DNA of 64,000 nucleotides from Phycisphaerae bacterium (GCA_018052735.1 JAGPMT010000003.1:1-64000), one strand, 5' to 3'; numbered from the stretch's first letter, positions 1-7,608 are shown. Program-made: numbers and translations. The notes: generated by a model not told the origin, from the letters alone.

Positions 1-196
1 CAAAAATCCGCAAAAATCTTAACTGCCTTATCTGAAAGGATTTATCGGAATTTCACCCCCTTGCCCAATGCCCATTTTCGGACAAATTATGCAGGTTGAC
101 GGGTATTATAGAGAGACTGTTTGAAAAATGAATACCCGACATCCGATAAGAAGGAGCAAGACATGCCCAATCTGATAGCCAATCTTCTCCGAGCAG

Positions 197-218
197 CCCG
201 CCGCTGCCGGCGGGTTTT
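197..218 (+). terminator. Rho-independent terminator-like hairpin (possible attenuator)
   Basis: A 7-bp GC stem (CCCGCCG at 197-203, CGGCGGG at 208-214) with a 4-base loop is followed directly by TTTT. It lies only 34 bases after an ATG at 163 that has a good ribosome binding site (AAGGAG, 151-156). The arrangement of ribosome binding site, short reading frame, hairpin and T run resembles a leader-peptide attenuator or the end of a small RNA. No transcript evidence can be read from sequence alone. Confidence 0.5.
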
Positions 219-303
219 CTGCCGGCCTGCATACCCACTGCGCCCTCTGCCGGCAGTTCAAGCCGGCCTGCCGGCAAACTCTGCCGGCTCAACAGCCAAC
301 CCC

Positions 304-595
304 GCAACCGGCTCAGGCACAAGCCCTATAACTGGTGCGAAAATGCGCTGCATAACGGGTACAAAATCGAGCCTTATGACAGGGTCGAAAGTGAGCCCCA
401 ACGGCATGCAGGTTAACGCTGCCGGCGCAAGTACGAGCCCGATTACTGGATACAAAGTGAGCCCCGATGGCATCAAGAATCGTTCAACCGGTTCGAAAAT
501 GACCCTCAACAGTGTGAAAACGGGCCTCACAGGGTTCACAATGAGCCCGAACAGCGGTTCCCAACCTCACACAACTGGCGCAAAAGTGAGCCACA
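304..595. repeat. Degenerate ~24-bp tandem repeat
   Basis: About nine diverged copies share the core ACNGG...AAARTGAGCC (for example near 330, 352, 374, 441, 483, 534 and 574). The period is close to 24 bp or multiples of it, so both strands keep open frames with an eight-residue rhythm: ITGxKxSP on the plus strand, GLTFDPVI-like on the minus strand. The plus frame starts at ATG 163 with AAGGAG at 151-156 but runs without a stop into the antisense of the XylR gene up to 2004, so I do not call it a gene. No family is recognised. Confidence 0.55.
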
Positions 596-738
596 GAATA
601 TTTTTAAATAATATATACCCCCCTCTAGTCCCCCCACAGGGGGGGCGTGTGTGTGAGGATGCGCTCATTGTGCCGTTGCGGCAGGTCTGTCGGAAGACGA
701 CAGCCGGCCAATCCGCTGGATGCGGTTTTGCGCGGCAC

Positions 739-1935
739 TTACCGCGGGCGGTGGAGCTGGCGGTAGAGGTGGGGCAGCATGCCGGTGATTTTCACAAACA
801 CCCGGCGGAGGTTGGAGGTGTAATGAAAACCCGAGCGGACGGCAATCTCATCGATCGGCAGATCGGTTTCAATCAGCAGGGCCTTGGCCACCTCAAAATG
901 GGCCCGGACAATCTCGTCGTGGATGGAGCGGTTGAGGGTCTTTTGAAACTTCAGCTGCAGCGAGCGTTTGCTGATGCAGATATGCCGTCCGATGTCTTCA
1001 ACCTGCATCGGCTGGGTGCGGTTGGCACGGATGTACTGCAGGGCCTTGATGATGTCGGGATCACTGATAGCGTAAATGTCGGTCGAGCCGCGGCTTTTGA
1101 TTTCAGACGGCAGGATGCAAATCCGCTGGCCGCGCATGGTATCCTGACCGGAAATCAGCCGGTCGAGCAGCTGGGCGGCATCGCAGCCGGCCTTCTTGAA
1201 GTTAAACGCGATGCTCGACAGGGGCGGATCGCACAGATTGCACAGGGCTTCATCGTTATCGACCCCCAGCACTGCGATATCATCGGGAATAGACAACCCC
1301 GCATCGCTGGCGGCAATCATCAGATGGCAGGCCAGCAGGTCACAGCTTGCCAGCACGGCTACCGGCTTGGGCAATTGAACCAGCCAGTCCAGAAGCTCCT
1401 GCTGGCTTTTGTTCAGTTCCGACCGCAGCAGAAGGCGGGCAAAAGAGGTGATGTCGCTGGTGATAAGGGCCGGCGGGCCGGTGTAAACATGCACCGTGCC
1501 GCCGTCGGCAGCGGCCAAACGCGAAAAATGCTCCATTCGCTGACGGGACCAGTGGGCTTCGGTCAGGCCGAAGAAGGCAAAATTGGCGAATTTTTTATCG
1601 ACGAAGTAGTCATACGCCATTTTTGCGATTTGTTCGGAATCGGCGCTGATAAACGGCAGGTTCAGCATTGTTTGAAGCGTGGAAACGGCAATAATGGGGA
1701 TGCCCAGCGAAAGGAGCTGCTGGGCTTTGGTAGATGTCTGGACACTGACGAAGGCGCCTTTGCAGCCCCGCTGCTTGAGAAATTCCAGCGACTCCAAGGA
1801 ACTGTCTGGCCAGATAATCAGCTGCCAGTCGCCTTTGGTACGGATGAAGTCGGTTATACCGGCCATAATGCCTTGTGTATTATGGCTGATATTGTTGTGC
1901 GCTACGGCGATTTTTATTTTCTGCCGGCTGTGCAT
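739..1935 (-). CDS. XylR-type transcriptional regulator (LacI-like sensor plus AraC DNA-binding domain)
   Basis: The protein has 398 residues. Residues 1 to about 275 resemble the periplasmic-binding-protein-like sensor of LacI/XylR proteins: an N-terminal KIAVAHNN strand and, near residue 220, the typical DIAVLGVDNDE...LSSIAFN stretch. Residues about 290-395 form an AraC double helix-turn-helix (VEDIGRHICISKRSLQ, then IDEIAVRSGFHYTSNLRR). In known XylR proteins the sensor binds a sugar and the AraC part binds direct-repeat operators. It is transcribed away from the secreted-protein genes at 2247. A good promoter lies just upstream, and a palindromic TTGCGCAA in that promoter suggests self-regulation. 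The start is ATG 1935 with GAGG about 6 bases before it. The ligand is unknown; a pectin-derived sugar is likely from context. Confidence 0.9.
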   Translation of the reverse strand: MHSRQKIKIAVAHNNISHNTQGIMAGITDFIRTKGDWQLIIWPDSSLESLEFLKQRGCKGAFVSVQTSTKAQQLLSLGIPIIAVSTLQTMLNLPFISADSEQIAKMAYDYFVDKKFANFAFFGLTEAHWSRQRMEHFSRLAAADGGTVHVYTGPPALITSDITSFARLLLRSELNKSQQELLDWLVQLPKPVAVLASCDLLACHLMIAASDAGLSIPDDIAVLGVDNDEALCNLCDPPLSSIAFNFKKAGCDAAQLLDRLISGQDTMRGQRICILPSEIKSRGSTDIYAISDPDIIKALQYIRANRTQPMQVEDIGRHICISKRSLQLKFQKTLNRSIHDEIVRAHFEVAKALLIETDLPIDEIAVRSGFHYTSNLRRVFVKITGMLPHLYRQLHRPR

Positions 1936-1961
1936 GGGACCTCTTCTAACCGAATGCCTTT

Positions 1962-1990
1962 ATACTATCATATTGCGCAAAATAAGTCAA
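1962..1990 (-). promoter_or_regulatory. Sigma-70 promoter of the XylR gene with embedded TTGCGCAA palindrome
   Basis: Read on the minus strand, TTGACT (1990-1985) and TAGTAT (1967-1962) are separated by exactly 17 bases. The palindrome TTGCGCAA (1973-1980) sits inside the spacer, where a bound protein would block RNA polymerase. The same GCGCAAAAT core occurs in the paired sites at 2081, 4015 and 44820. The leader to the ATG would be about 20 nt. Confidence 0.6.
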
Positions 1991-2080
1991 GCAGGATAAA
2001 ATAAGGAAACGATTTGCGAGGGCAAAAGAAGATGCACAATGCCGTATTTTGTTTGCGATGGTTGCTTGTTAACGAGACAA

Positions 2081-2120
2081 TTTGCGCAAAATCGCCTTTA
2101 TTTAAGCGCAAAATTGACTT
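2081..2120 (+). promoter_or_regulatory. Putative XylR operator A: two GCGCAAAAT half-sites 22 bp apart
   Basis: Half-sites start at 2084 (GCGCAAAATCGCCTT) and 2106 (GCGCAAAATTGACTT), a 22-bp direct repeat. The block is nearly identical to 4015-4054, which precedes another secreted-protein gene. The distance to the ATG at 2247 is about 127 bases. AraC/XylR proteins are known to bind direct half-sites about two helical turns apart, so the neighbouring XylR is the natural candidate binder; that is inference. Confidence 0.6.
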
Positions 2121-2246
2121 GTTTTGAAGCTTTTTTTGTGGGAATATAAATGTTGGAAAGTTGGGTAAAATCGGGAAGTTTTAAAATCGTCGAAGAAACT
2201 TTTTAGTTTGCTTTAACCCATATTACTTTTTTTGGAGGACAGGAAG

Positions 2247-3140
2247 ATGAAAAGCATTTCAGTGAAGATCCCCTTTATTGCCGTTACCGTCCTTGCGCTG
2301 AGCGGACTGTGTTCAGCCGGCGTCTTGCTGTATGACACCTTTGCCGACGGCAGCCGAGCCGAAACCAACTTACCGAATGAATCGGCTGTGTGGGTCGGCA
2401 CGCCTGCCAGCGTAACGATGAATCCCGGCTCTTTGGCCTATGCCCAAGGCTCAAGCAGCCAAAAACTGTGGACTTATTTTGCACCCAACGGCTCGCCGGT
2501 CGAATTATCTGTTGGGCATCAATTGATTGCCACAATTACATTTACACCTCGCGTCAAGTTGTATGATTCATCGTCAAAGAATTTCCGCTTCGGTTTGTTT
2601 TATGATCCTACCAACGACCAGATAGCGGCTGATATCAACAGTGACTCCGGCGGAACGGGCGATCCGTGGAAAGATTCTACCGGCTATGCCGTGCATTTCC
2701 CGCTCAGTTCAGGCCCGACGAGTATCTCCAATTCCAGTGTCGGCAAGCGCATCCCAGACCTGCATACCAGTTTGCTGGGCAGCGGTTCTGCCTATCCAGG
2801 AATAACCAGCGGCGGGGCGAAGATTACAGCGACTCTTGACACCCTTTATACATTGACATTTAAACTGGATTATCAGGCGGCTAATGCAATGGTTGTAACT
2901 TTTACGCTGTCCGATGCCAGCGGTGTTCTTTCAACCAACTCCATAACAGATGACGGTACATTCGGCGGATACAATATGGGTATTTATACCAAGTTTGACC
3001 AATTGTTCTTCCGCTTCTCCAGTGCAACCGCAACCGCAGATGTAATCGATTTCCACAGCATTAAGGTTGAGCACATTGTGCCGGAGCCGGCGACGCTGGT
3101 TCTGCTGGGACTGGGCGGCCTGATGCTCAAACGCCGCTGA
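2247..3140 (+). CDS. Secreted PEP-CTERM protein of unknown function
   Basis: The protein has 297 residues. It has a signal peptide (basic MKSISVK start, hydrophobic core, cleavage near LCSAG) and a C-terminal PEP-CTERM tail: VPEPATL, a short hydrophobic helix, then LKRR. In characterised systems such tails are recognised by an exosortase; no exosortase gene is in this window. The body is rich in Gly, Ser and Thr and looks like a beta-sandwich, but I recognise no catalytic motif. ATG 2247 is chosen over the upstream in-frame TTG at 2232 because GGAGG (2234-2238) is correctly spaced for it. It follows operator A. Its 3' end is nearly identical in DNA to that of the next gene. Confidence 0.85.
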   Translation: MKSISVKIPFIAVTVLALSGLCSAGVLLYDTFADGSRAETNLPNESAVWVGTPASVTMNPGSLAYAQGSSSQKLWTYFAPNGSPVELSVGHQLIATITFTPRVKLYDSSSKNFRFGLFYDPTNDQIAADINSDSGGTGDPWKDSTGYAVHFPLSSGPTSISNSSVGKRIPDLHTSLLGSGSAYPGITSGGAKITATLDTLYTLTFKLDYQAANAMVVTFTLSDASGVLSTNSITDDGTFGGYNMGIYTKFDQLFFRFSSATATADVIDFHSIKVEHIVPEPATLVLLGLGGLMLKRR

Positions 3141-3148
3141 CAGTATTG
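3073..3148 (+). repeat. 76-bp near-identical PEP-CTERM tail repeat, copy 1 (copy 2 at 3827-3902)
   Basis: The bases encoding the PEP-CTERM tail, the stop codon and about ten further bases match 3827-3902 at 75 of 76 positions (one A/G difference). The upstream parts of the two genes are unrelated, so the tail behaves as a movable or converted cassette. Confidence 0.85.
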
Positions 3149-3204
3149 AAACACGCAGTTTTCATTAAAATAAAACAAGAACAGTGATTGTGAGGAGTGA
3201 AACG

Positions 3205-3894
3205 ATGAAGCGAACGCTTTGGGTGTGTACAGCAGTGCTATTGGTGGTATCCAGTTTCGTGCAGGCGGCTCTGGTAGATGTTGTAGCCCTGCAGGGAAAA
3301 GCCGTCCAATACAAGAACGATACGGGAGTTTGGGTCAGCGAAACACGGCTTGCAACCCGTACAGCGGGGGTGTGGGGCGATGATCCGGCTTCCAATACGC
3401 TGGATGCCAAGAAATCGTATCTGCAGTTTGACATTTCGGGCATTCACGGTACTATTACCAGCGCTGTCCTGACGGTTTATTCGTTTCTGAGCAATTCGGA
3501 CGGAAAAGACTACTACATTTACGGTCTGAAGGACGGTGTTAACGAAACATGGAGCGCAGACACGATTGATTGGTTCTCGGCGCCTGCCAATGTAACCAAC
3601 AGCGGGACTGCTGTGGATCCGAGTTTAACGATCCAGCTGGCCTTTTGCGATTTTAATGCCGACGGCGTGCAGGATGTGTCCCATACCGATGTAACCGCAT
3701 TTGTCAATCAGGATACCGACGGGCTGGTAACATTTATCTTTACGGCCGGCGGGACGGCCTATATGTACAATGTATTGGCCGGCACCTATTACGATGCCCA
3801 GTATGTTCCGGTTTTGAGCATCGAGTACATTGTGCCGGAGCCGGCGACGCTGGTTCTGCTGGGGCTGGGCGGCCTGATGCTCAAACGCCGCTGA
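3205..3894 (+). CDS. Secreted DNRLRE-domain PEP-CTERM protein
   Basis: The protein has 229 residues: a signal peptide (cleavage near FVQAA), one DNRLRE-like/CBM96-like beta-sandwich (about 22-200; motifs ETRLATR, AKKSYLQFDISG, FVNQDTDGLVTFIFT) and a PEP-CTERM tail (VPEPATL...LKRR). DNRLRE domains are found on surface proteins of polysaccharide degraders, and relatives bind uronate-containing polysaccharides, so binding to pectin or the cell surface is plausible. ATG 3205 is preferred to GTG 3184 because GAGGAG lies just before it. The gene starts 64 bp after the previous stop and is followed by a strong terminator. Confidence 0.85.
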   Translation: MKRTLWVCTAVLLVVSSFVQAALVDVVALQGKAVQYKNDTGVWVSETRLATRTAGVWGDDPASNTLDAKKSYLQFDISGIHGTITSAVLTVYSFLSNSDGKDYYIYGLKDGVNETWSADTIDWFSAPANVTNSGTAVDPSLTIQLAFCDFNADGVQDVSHTDVTAFVNQDTDGLVTFIFTAGGTAYMYNVLAGTYYDAQYVPVLSIEYIVPEPATLVLLGLGGLMLKRR

Positions 3895-3902
3895 CAGTAT
3901 TG
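3827..3902 (+). repeat. 76-bp PEP-CTERM tail repeat, copy 2
   Basis: This is the second copy of the repeat at 3073-3148. It covers the tail codons, the stop and the first bases of the 3' untranslated region (CAGTATTG), with a single mismatch. Confidence 0.85.
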
Positions 3903-3940
3903 GCAAAAGGGTTTTTATTCAACCGGAGTTGACACAGATG

Positions 3941-3978
3941 CCGGCCGGGAAGAAAGTATTTTCCCGGCCGGTTTTTTT
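3941..3978 (+). terminator. Rho-independent terminator
   Basis: An 11-bp perfect stem (CCGGCCGGGAA at 3941-3951, TTCCCGGCCGG at 3961-3971) with a 9-base loop is followed by seven T residues. It ends the operon of the two PEP-CTERM genes. Confidence 0.93.
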
Positions 3979-4014
3979 GCGGCAGCGCAGCAGCGCATGT
4001 GCCCCGCAGCCCTG

Positions 4015-4054
4015 TTGCGCAAAATCGCTTTTATTTTAGCGCAAGATTGCCTTG
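4015..4054 (+). promoter_or_regulatory. Putative XylR operator B: two GCGCAARAT half-sites 22 bp apart
   Basis: Half-sites start at 4017 (GCGCAAAATCGCTTT) and 4039 (GCGCAAGATTGCCTT), with the same 22-bp period and the same T-rich spacer (TTTATTT) as operator A. It lies about 110 bases before the ATG at 4165. Confidence 0.6.
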
Positions 4055-4164
4055 CTGAAAAGTTCATCCCTGAACGATAATAATAGGATAGGTTTGGGAA
4101 TGCAGAGATTACCCAATAGCAGGCCCCTTTGGGCATAAACGTGTTTTAGATGAGGAGAAGAACA

Positions 4165-5367
4165 ATGAGCACATCGTATCGTTTTTGGTTTGTTGTGGCC
4201 GTTTGTCTGGCCGTGTCGGGTCTGGCGGCAGCCGGCACTGCGGAGATAGCCGCCGTGCAGGGCAAAGCCGCTGATGCACGCACTCCCAATGAAGTCATCG
4301 GTGAAACCCGCCTTGCAACGCGCAGTGCCACTTGGCCGGATGCCAAGAAGTCATGGCTGCAATTTGATTTGAGCGATCTTTATTTCAAAAATCCGGGCCT
4401 GCGGGGCCATATCACCAATGCCAAACTGGTTTTCTATGGAGCCAAGAGTGAAACAGGCGCCAAAACCTATGCGGTCAGCGGGCTGAATGATTCGGCCAAT
4501 CTGGAAAACTGGACAGCGGCGGCACTGACGTGGAACAATGCGCCGGCCAACGACACAGTCAGCCCAACGGCACTGGCGGCAGGACTGACCACGGCGCTTT
4601 ATACCGGCACGGTGGACGTGCCCTGTCTGGATGTGAAGAGCGAAACGCCGGAAGCAGCGCGGGCAGCCCTGACCGATTTCCTGAATACGGATACCGATGG
4701 GAAGATAACATTTATATTGACTGCCGGCGGCACGAGCTATTTATGGAATGTCGGCGAAGCCCTTGAACCGAAGCTGGTCATCGAAGGCGCTATTGCCCAG
4801 TCCTATGAATGCGAGGGTGTGGGCATTCCGTTTTCGGCCTATGCGGCAGTCAGCTGCCGGGTCGAGGGTGCAACCTATGCCAATACCAACCGCACGGATT
4901 CCAGCAAGCTGAGCGTGCGTGCCAGTTCCAACGGCGTCAAATCGTGGATTAAGTTTGATTTGCGGGAGCTGGGGATCGACCCGAACAACCTGAAATCGGC
5001 TACCCTGCGGGTTGCGCTTCACGCCGGCAAAGGCGGCAGCCAAACCTGTGAGGTGTCGGCTGTCAACGACAATTACCGCACCAACATCAATTGGGGCGAA
5101 ACGGACATCACATGGAACAACGCTCCGGGTAATGATACCAGCAGCTTGGGCCTTCTGAATCCGGCGCAAACAACGCTGATGGGGACCATTGCTTTTACGG
5201 ATGGTCTGGCCGGCCAGCAGTTCTTTATTGATGTTCTGCCGGCCCTGCAGGCGGATACCGACGGCATTGTCCAGTTTGTTCTGCATAACTCGCCGAATCT
5301 GCTGGATTTTGCCACGCACGATCATCCGTCGGGTGCGGAATACTGGCCGCGGCTGGATATCCTGTAG
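4165..5367 (+). CDS. Tandem DNRLRE secreted protein, ended early by an in-frame TAG
   Basis: The protein has 400 residues up to the stop. After a signal peptide (cleavage near LAAAG) come two DNRLRE-like domains. Domain 1 (about 25-210) has ETRLATR, AKKSWLQFDLSD and DFLNTDTDGKITFIL; domain 2 (about 215-400) has SKLSVRAS, VKSWIKFDLRE, INWGETDITWNNAPGND and DTDGIVQFVLHN. ATG 4165 is used rather than 4150 because GAGGAG at 4152-4157 serves it. The paralogue at 6191 continues from the same point into PKD and dockerin-like domains. Here TAG at 5365-5367 intervenes, yet the reading frame after it stays open and homologous to 6126. This is therefore a nonsense-interrupted gene, a readthrough gene, or a sequence error. 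Confidence 0.85.
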   Translation: MSTSYRFWFVVAVCLAVSGLAAAGTAEIAAVQGKAADARTPNEVIGETRLATRSATWPDAKKSWLQFDLSDLYFKNPGLRGHITNAKLVFYGAKSETGAKTYAVSGLNDSANLENWTAAALTWNNAPANDTVSPTALAAGLTTALYTGTVDVPCLDVKSETPEAARAALTDFLNTDTDGKITFILTAGGTSYLWNVGEALEPKLVIEGAIAQSYECEGVGIPFSAYAAVSCRVEGATYANTNRTDSSKLSVRASSNGVKSWIKFDLRELGIDPNNLKSATLRVALHAGKGGSQTCEVSAVNDNYRTNINWGETDITWNNAPGNDTSSLGLLNPAQTTLMGTIAFTDGLAGQQFFIDVLPALQADTDGIVQFVLHNSPNLLDFATHDHPSGAEYWPRLDIL

Positions 5368-6126
5368 GCGCCCTATGGGGCAGATAAGCCCTATCCCTGT
5401 CCGGGACAGGTTGTTCCCAGCACGTTAGCGGGTCTGTCGTGGGCCAATCCGGATGTCAACGATATCAATCCGCAGATATGCCCCACGGTTTATTTGGGAA
5501 CGGAGCCGAACCGCCTGAAGATGGACAGCGTGCTGCTGCCGGTCAATGCAGAGTCGGTGCTGATTAATACAGCCAATTTCCCCCGTTTCGGCTCACTGGT
5601 CAACAAGCAAACCTATTACTGGATTGTGGACTGCCGCAACGAGAAAACCGGTAAAGTGATTCCGGGTCTGGTCTGGAGTTTTTATGTCAATAACAACGAA
5701 GCGCCGGTTGTCGAGGCAGGAAATCCGCAGGTGCTCTGGGGGCTGCCGAAGGCAGTTGCTCTGGACGGCTCGGTCACCGACGACGGACTGCCGAGTTCTT
5801 CTTATACGGTGCTGTGGACGCAGGTCGACAACGGCGCTCCGGCGGCGGTTATCAGTCCGGCGGATGCGGAAGATACCACTGTTACAATAACGCAGCGCGG
5901 CGATTATCTATTTAAGCTGACAGCCGATGACGGCGAGGCCCAAGGGTCCGATACCGTTCGGGTGGTGGTCGGCGAAACGCCCTGTGATGCGTCGCATCTG
6001 TCAAGCGGAGCCGCTTATGCGCCGGGCGATGTCAATAAGGACTGCATTGTAAATCTGGAAGATTTTGCTCTGCTGATAGCGCCCAACTGGATGGATTGTA
6101 CCGATGAGCTGACGCTGTGTCAGTAA
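5368..6126 (+). pseudogene. C-terminal part (PKD-like plus dockerin-like) of the TAG-interrupted DNRLRE gene
   Basis: This is the same frame as 4165-5367, continuing after the TAG for 252 codons. It begins APYGADKPYP and includes LSWANPD, VYLGTEPNRLKMD and YYWIVDC, which align with the fibronectin-like linker of the 6191 paralogue (LSWTNPE, VFLGTEPNLLTMD, YYWKVDC). A PKD-like domain follows (VALDGSVTDDGLP, GDYLFKLTADDGEAQGSD) and then a dockerin/EF-hand-like tail (GDVNKDCIVNLEDFALL). The sequence is intact apart from the TAG, with no frameshift or decay, so the interruption is recent or tolerated. An internal ATG exists in the downstream region, but no good ribosome binding site was seen there. 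Confidence 0.75.
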
Positions 6127-6190
6127 GCCGGATGAGGCCATTTGCAATGAACAGATCAGAACCTATTGCGTCAAAACGAGGAGAATAAAA

Positions 6191-7558
6191 ATGAGAAAAG
6201 CATATTTGTTCCTTACAGTGTGTCTGCTCAGCGGCCTTCTTGGGGCGGCGACGGTGCAGATTCCGGCGGATGTGAGCTGCCGAACCGACATTACCAATCG
6301 TACTGTAAACCGGCATGACAGCAATAAACTGAGCATTCGGGCAGATGCCTCGGCGGCTAAGTCATGGATTAAATGGACCGATCTGGACGGCATCAATGTC
6401 AGTACAATTCGGCAAGCCCAGCTGCGTCTGACGACGTATGAGACCCGTCCGGGCCTGTTCGATGTGTCGGCTGTCAACGATGACTATACGACCAATATCA
6501 ACTGGGGCGAGCGGGATATTACGTGGGACAATGCGCCGGCCAATGCAACCGAAAGCTATACAGCTGTGCTTGCGGGGGCGGCAACCTATGTCGGCAGAAT
6601 GGACTTTCAAAACACGGTAGCCGGCGATCAGCGTTTTATTGATGTGACATCGATTCTCAAAGCCGACACCGACGGCATTGTTCAGTTTATCCTGCACAAT
6701 TCGACAGGGCTGATGAATATGTGCACGCACGATCAGGGCGGCACTATGCTGGACGGCACTGTGATAGGCCCTGAGGCAGCACGGCCGATGCTGTTTATCA
6801 CGCTGCCGCCGGCAGGGGCGGACTGGCCGAATCCGGAACTGAATCAGGTTGTCAGCAGCACTCTGAGCACCCTGTCATGGACCAATCCCGAGCCCAATAT
6901 TCCAGGAACGCTGATTACCTGCGAGGTTTTTCTCGGTACAGAACCCAATCTGTTGACGATGGACAGGAAACCGCTGACGCCGGGTGCGACTTCGGTGGCC
7001 GTCAATAAGACCAACTTCCCGACCTACGGGGCACTGGCCAACAATACCCGCTATTACTGGAAAGTGGACTGCTACGACCCCAGTCGGGTACCCGCACTAA
7101 TCCCCGGCGAGATGTGGACATTTTATGTCGGACAGCCCCCCAGTGTTGATGCCGGACAGGACCAAGTCGTATGGCTGACCGACGGCAGCGTAACGGTCAA
7201 TCTGGATGGCACGGTTACCGATGACGGGCCGTTTACAGTTGTCTGGACACAGTTGGCCACCGGTGCGCCGACGGTTACAATCAGCCCGGATAATGTTCAG
7301 GATACGTCTATAACCCTTACCGCACGGGGTACGTATGAATTTATGCTGACGGCTGACGACGGCACGCTGCAGAGTTCCGATACGGTTCGGGTGGTAGTCG
7401 GCAACACGCCCTGCGATGCATCGCATCTGGCATCCGGCAAACCCTATAATACGGCGGATGCCAATCAGGACTGCATTGTCGATTTGACCGATTTTGCCGC
7501 GCTGATTATCCAAGATTGGCTGGAATGCACGGATACGCTGATGCTTTGTGCACGATAA
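6191..7558 (+). CDS. Secreted DNRLRE/PKD protein with dockerin-like C-terminus
   Basis: The protein has 455 residues. A signal peptide (cleavage near LLGAAT) is followed by a DNRLRE-like domain (about 20-205; NKLSIRAD, KSWIKWTD, INWGERDITWDNAP, DTDGIVQFILHN), a fibronectin-like segment (about 215-310; LSWTNPE, TRYYWKVDC), a PKD/Ig-like domain (about 315-405; VNLDGTVTDDG, GTYEFMLTADDG) and a dockerin/EF-hand-like tail (TADANQDCIVDLTDFAALI). It is an intact paralogue of the interrupted gene 65 bp upstream. GAGGAG (6178-6183) supports ATG 6191. It is probably a polysaccharide-binding or scaffold surface protein; no catalytic residues are recognised. Confidence 0.85.
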   Translation: MRKAYLFLTVCLLSGLLGAATVQIPADVSCRTDITNRTVNRHDSNKLSIRADASAAKSWIKWTDLDGINVSTIRQAQLRLTTYETRPGLFDVSAVNDDYTTNINWGERDITWDNAPANATESYTAVLAGAATYVGRMDFQNTVAGDQRFIDVTSILKADTDGIVQFILHNSTGLMNMCTHDQGGTMLDGTVIGPEAARPMLFITLPPAGADWPNPELNQVVSSTLSTLSWTNPEPNIPGTLITCEVFLGTEPNLLTMDRKPLTPGATSVAVNKTNFPTYGALANNTRYYWKVDCYDPSRVPALIPGEMWTFYVGQPPSVDAGQDQVVWLTDGSVTVNLDGTVTDDGPFTVVWTQLATGAPTVTISPDNVQDTSITLTARGTYEFMLTADDGTLQSSDTVRVVVGNTPCDASHLASGKPYNTADANQDCIVDLTDFAALIIQDWLECTDTLMLCAR

Positions 7559-7573
7559 TAGAAGAATCAAGGG

Positions 7574-7608
7574 GTTCGGGCCTGCGGGCATTGTCCGGCG
7601 GCCTGAAC
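7574..7608 (+). other. Inverted repeat (hairpin without a T run) between genes
   Basis: GTTCGGGCC (7574-7582) can pair with GGCCTGAAC (7600-7608) with one G-T pair. There is no T run, so it may be an RNA-stabilising or weak terminator hairpin between the DNRLRE gene and the pseudopilin gene. Confidence 0.5.

Noticed and set aside
304-595. CRISPR array
   Set aside because: Repeat copies are diverged and irregularly spaced, there are no constant-length spacers, and no cas genes are present in the window.
121-2004. 627-residue plus-strand open frame
   Set aside because: From about 700 on it is the antisense of the XylR gene, whose domains are complete. Codon-bias of the sense gene leaves the antisense open. 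A terminator hairpin also lies inside its first 20 codons. Only its start region (163) is worth keeping as a possible leader.
2114-2150. TTGACT at 2114 with TATAAA at 2145 as a promoter for 2247
   Set aside because: The spacing is 25 bases, far from the usual 16-18, and TTGACT is part of the conserved repeat half-site.
3184-3204. GTG start for the second PEP-CTERM gene
   Set aside because: The GAGGAG ribosome binding site lies after this GTG and serves ATG 3205.
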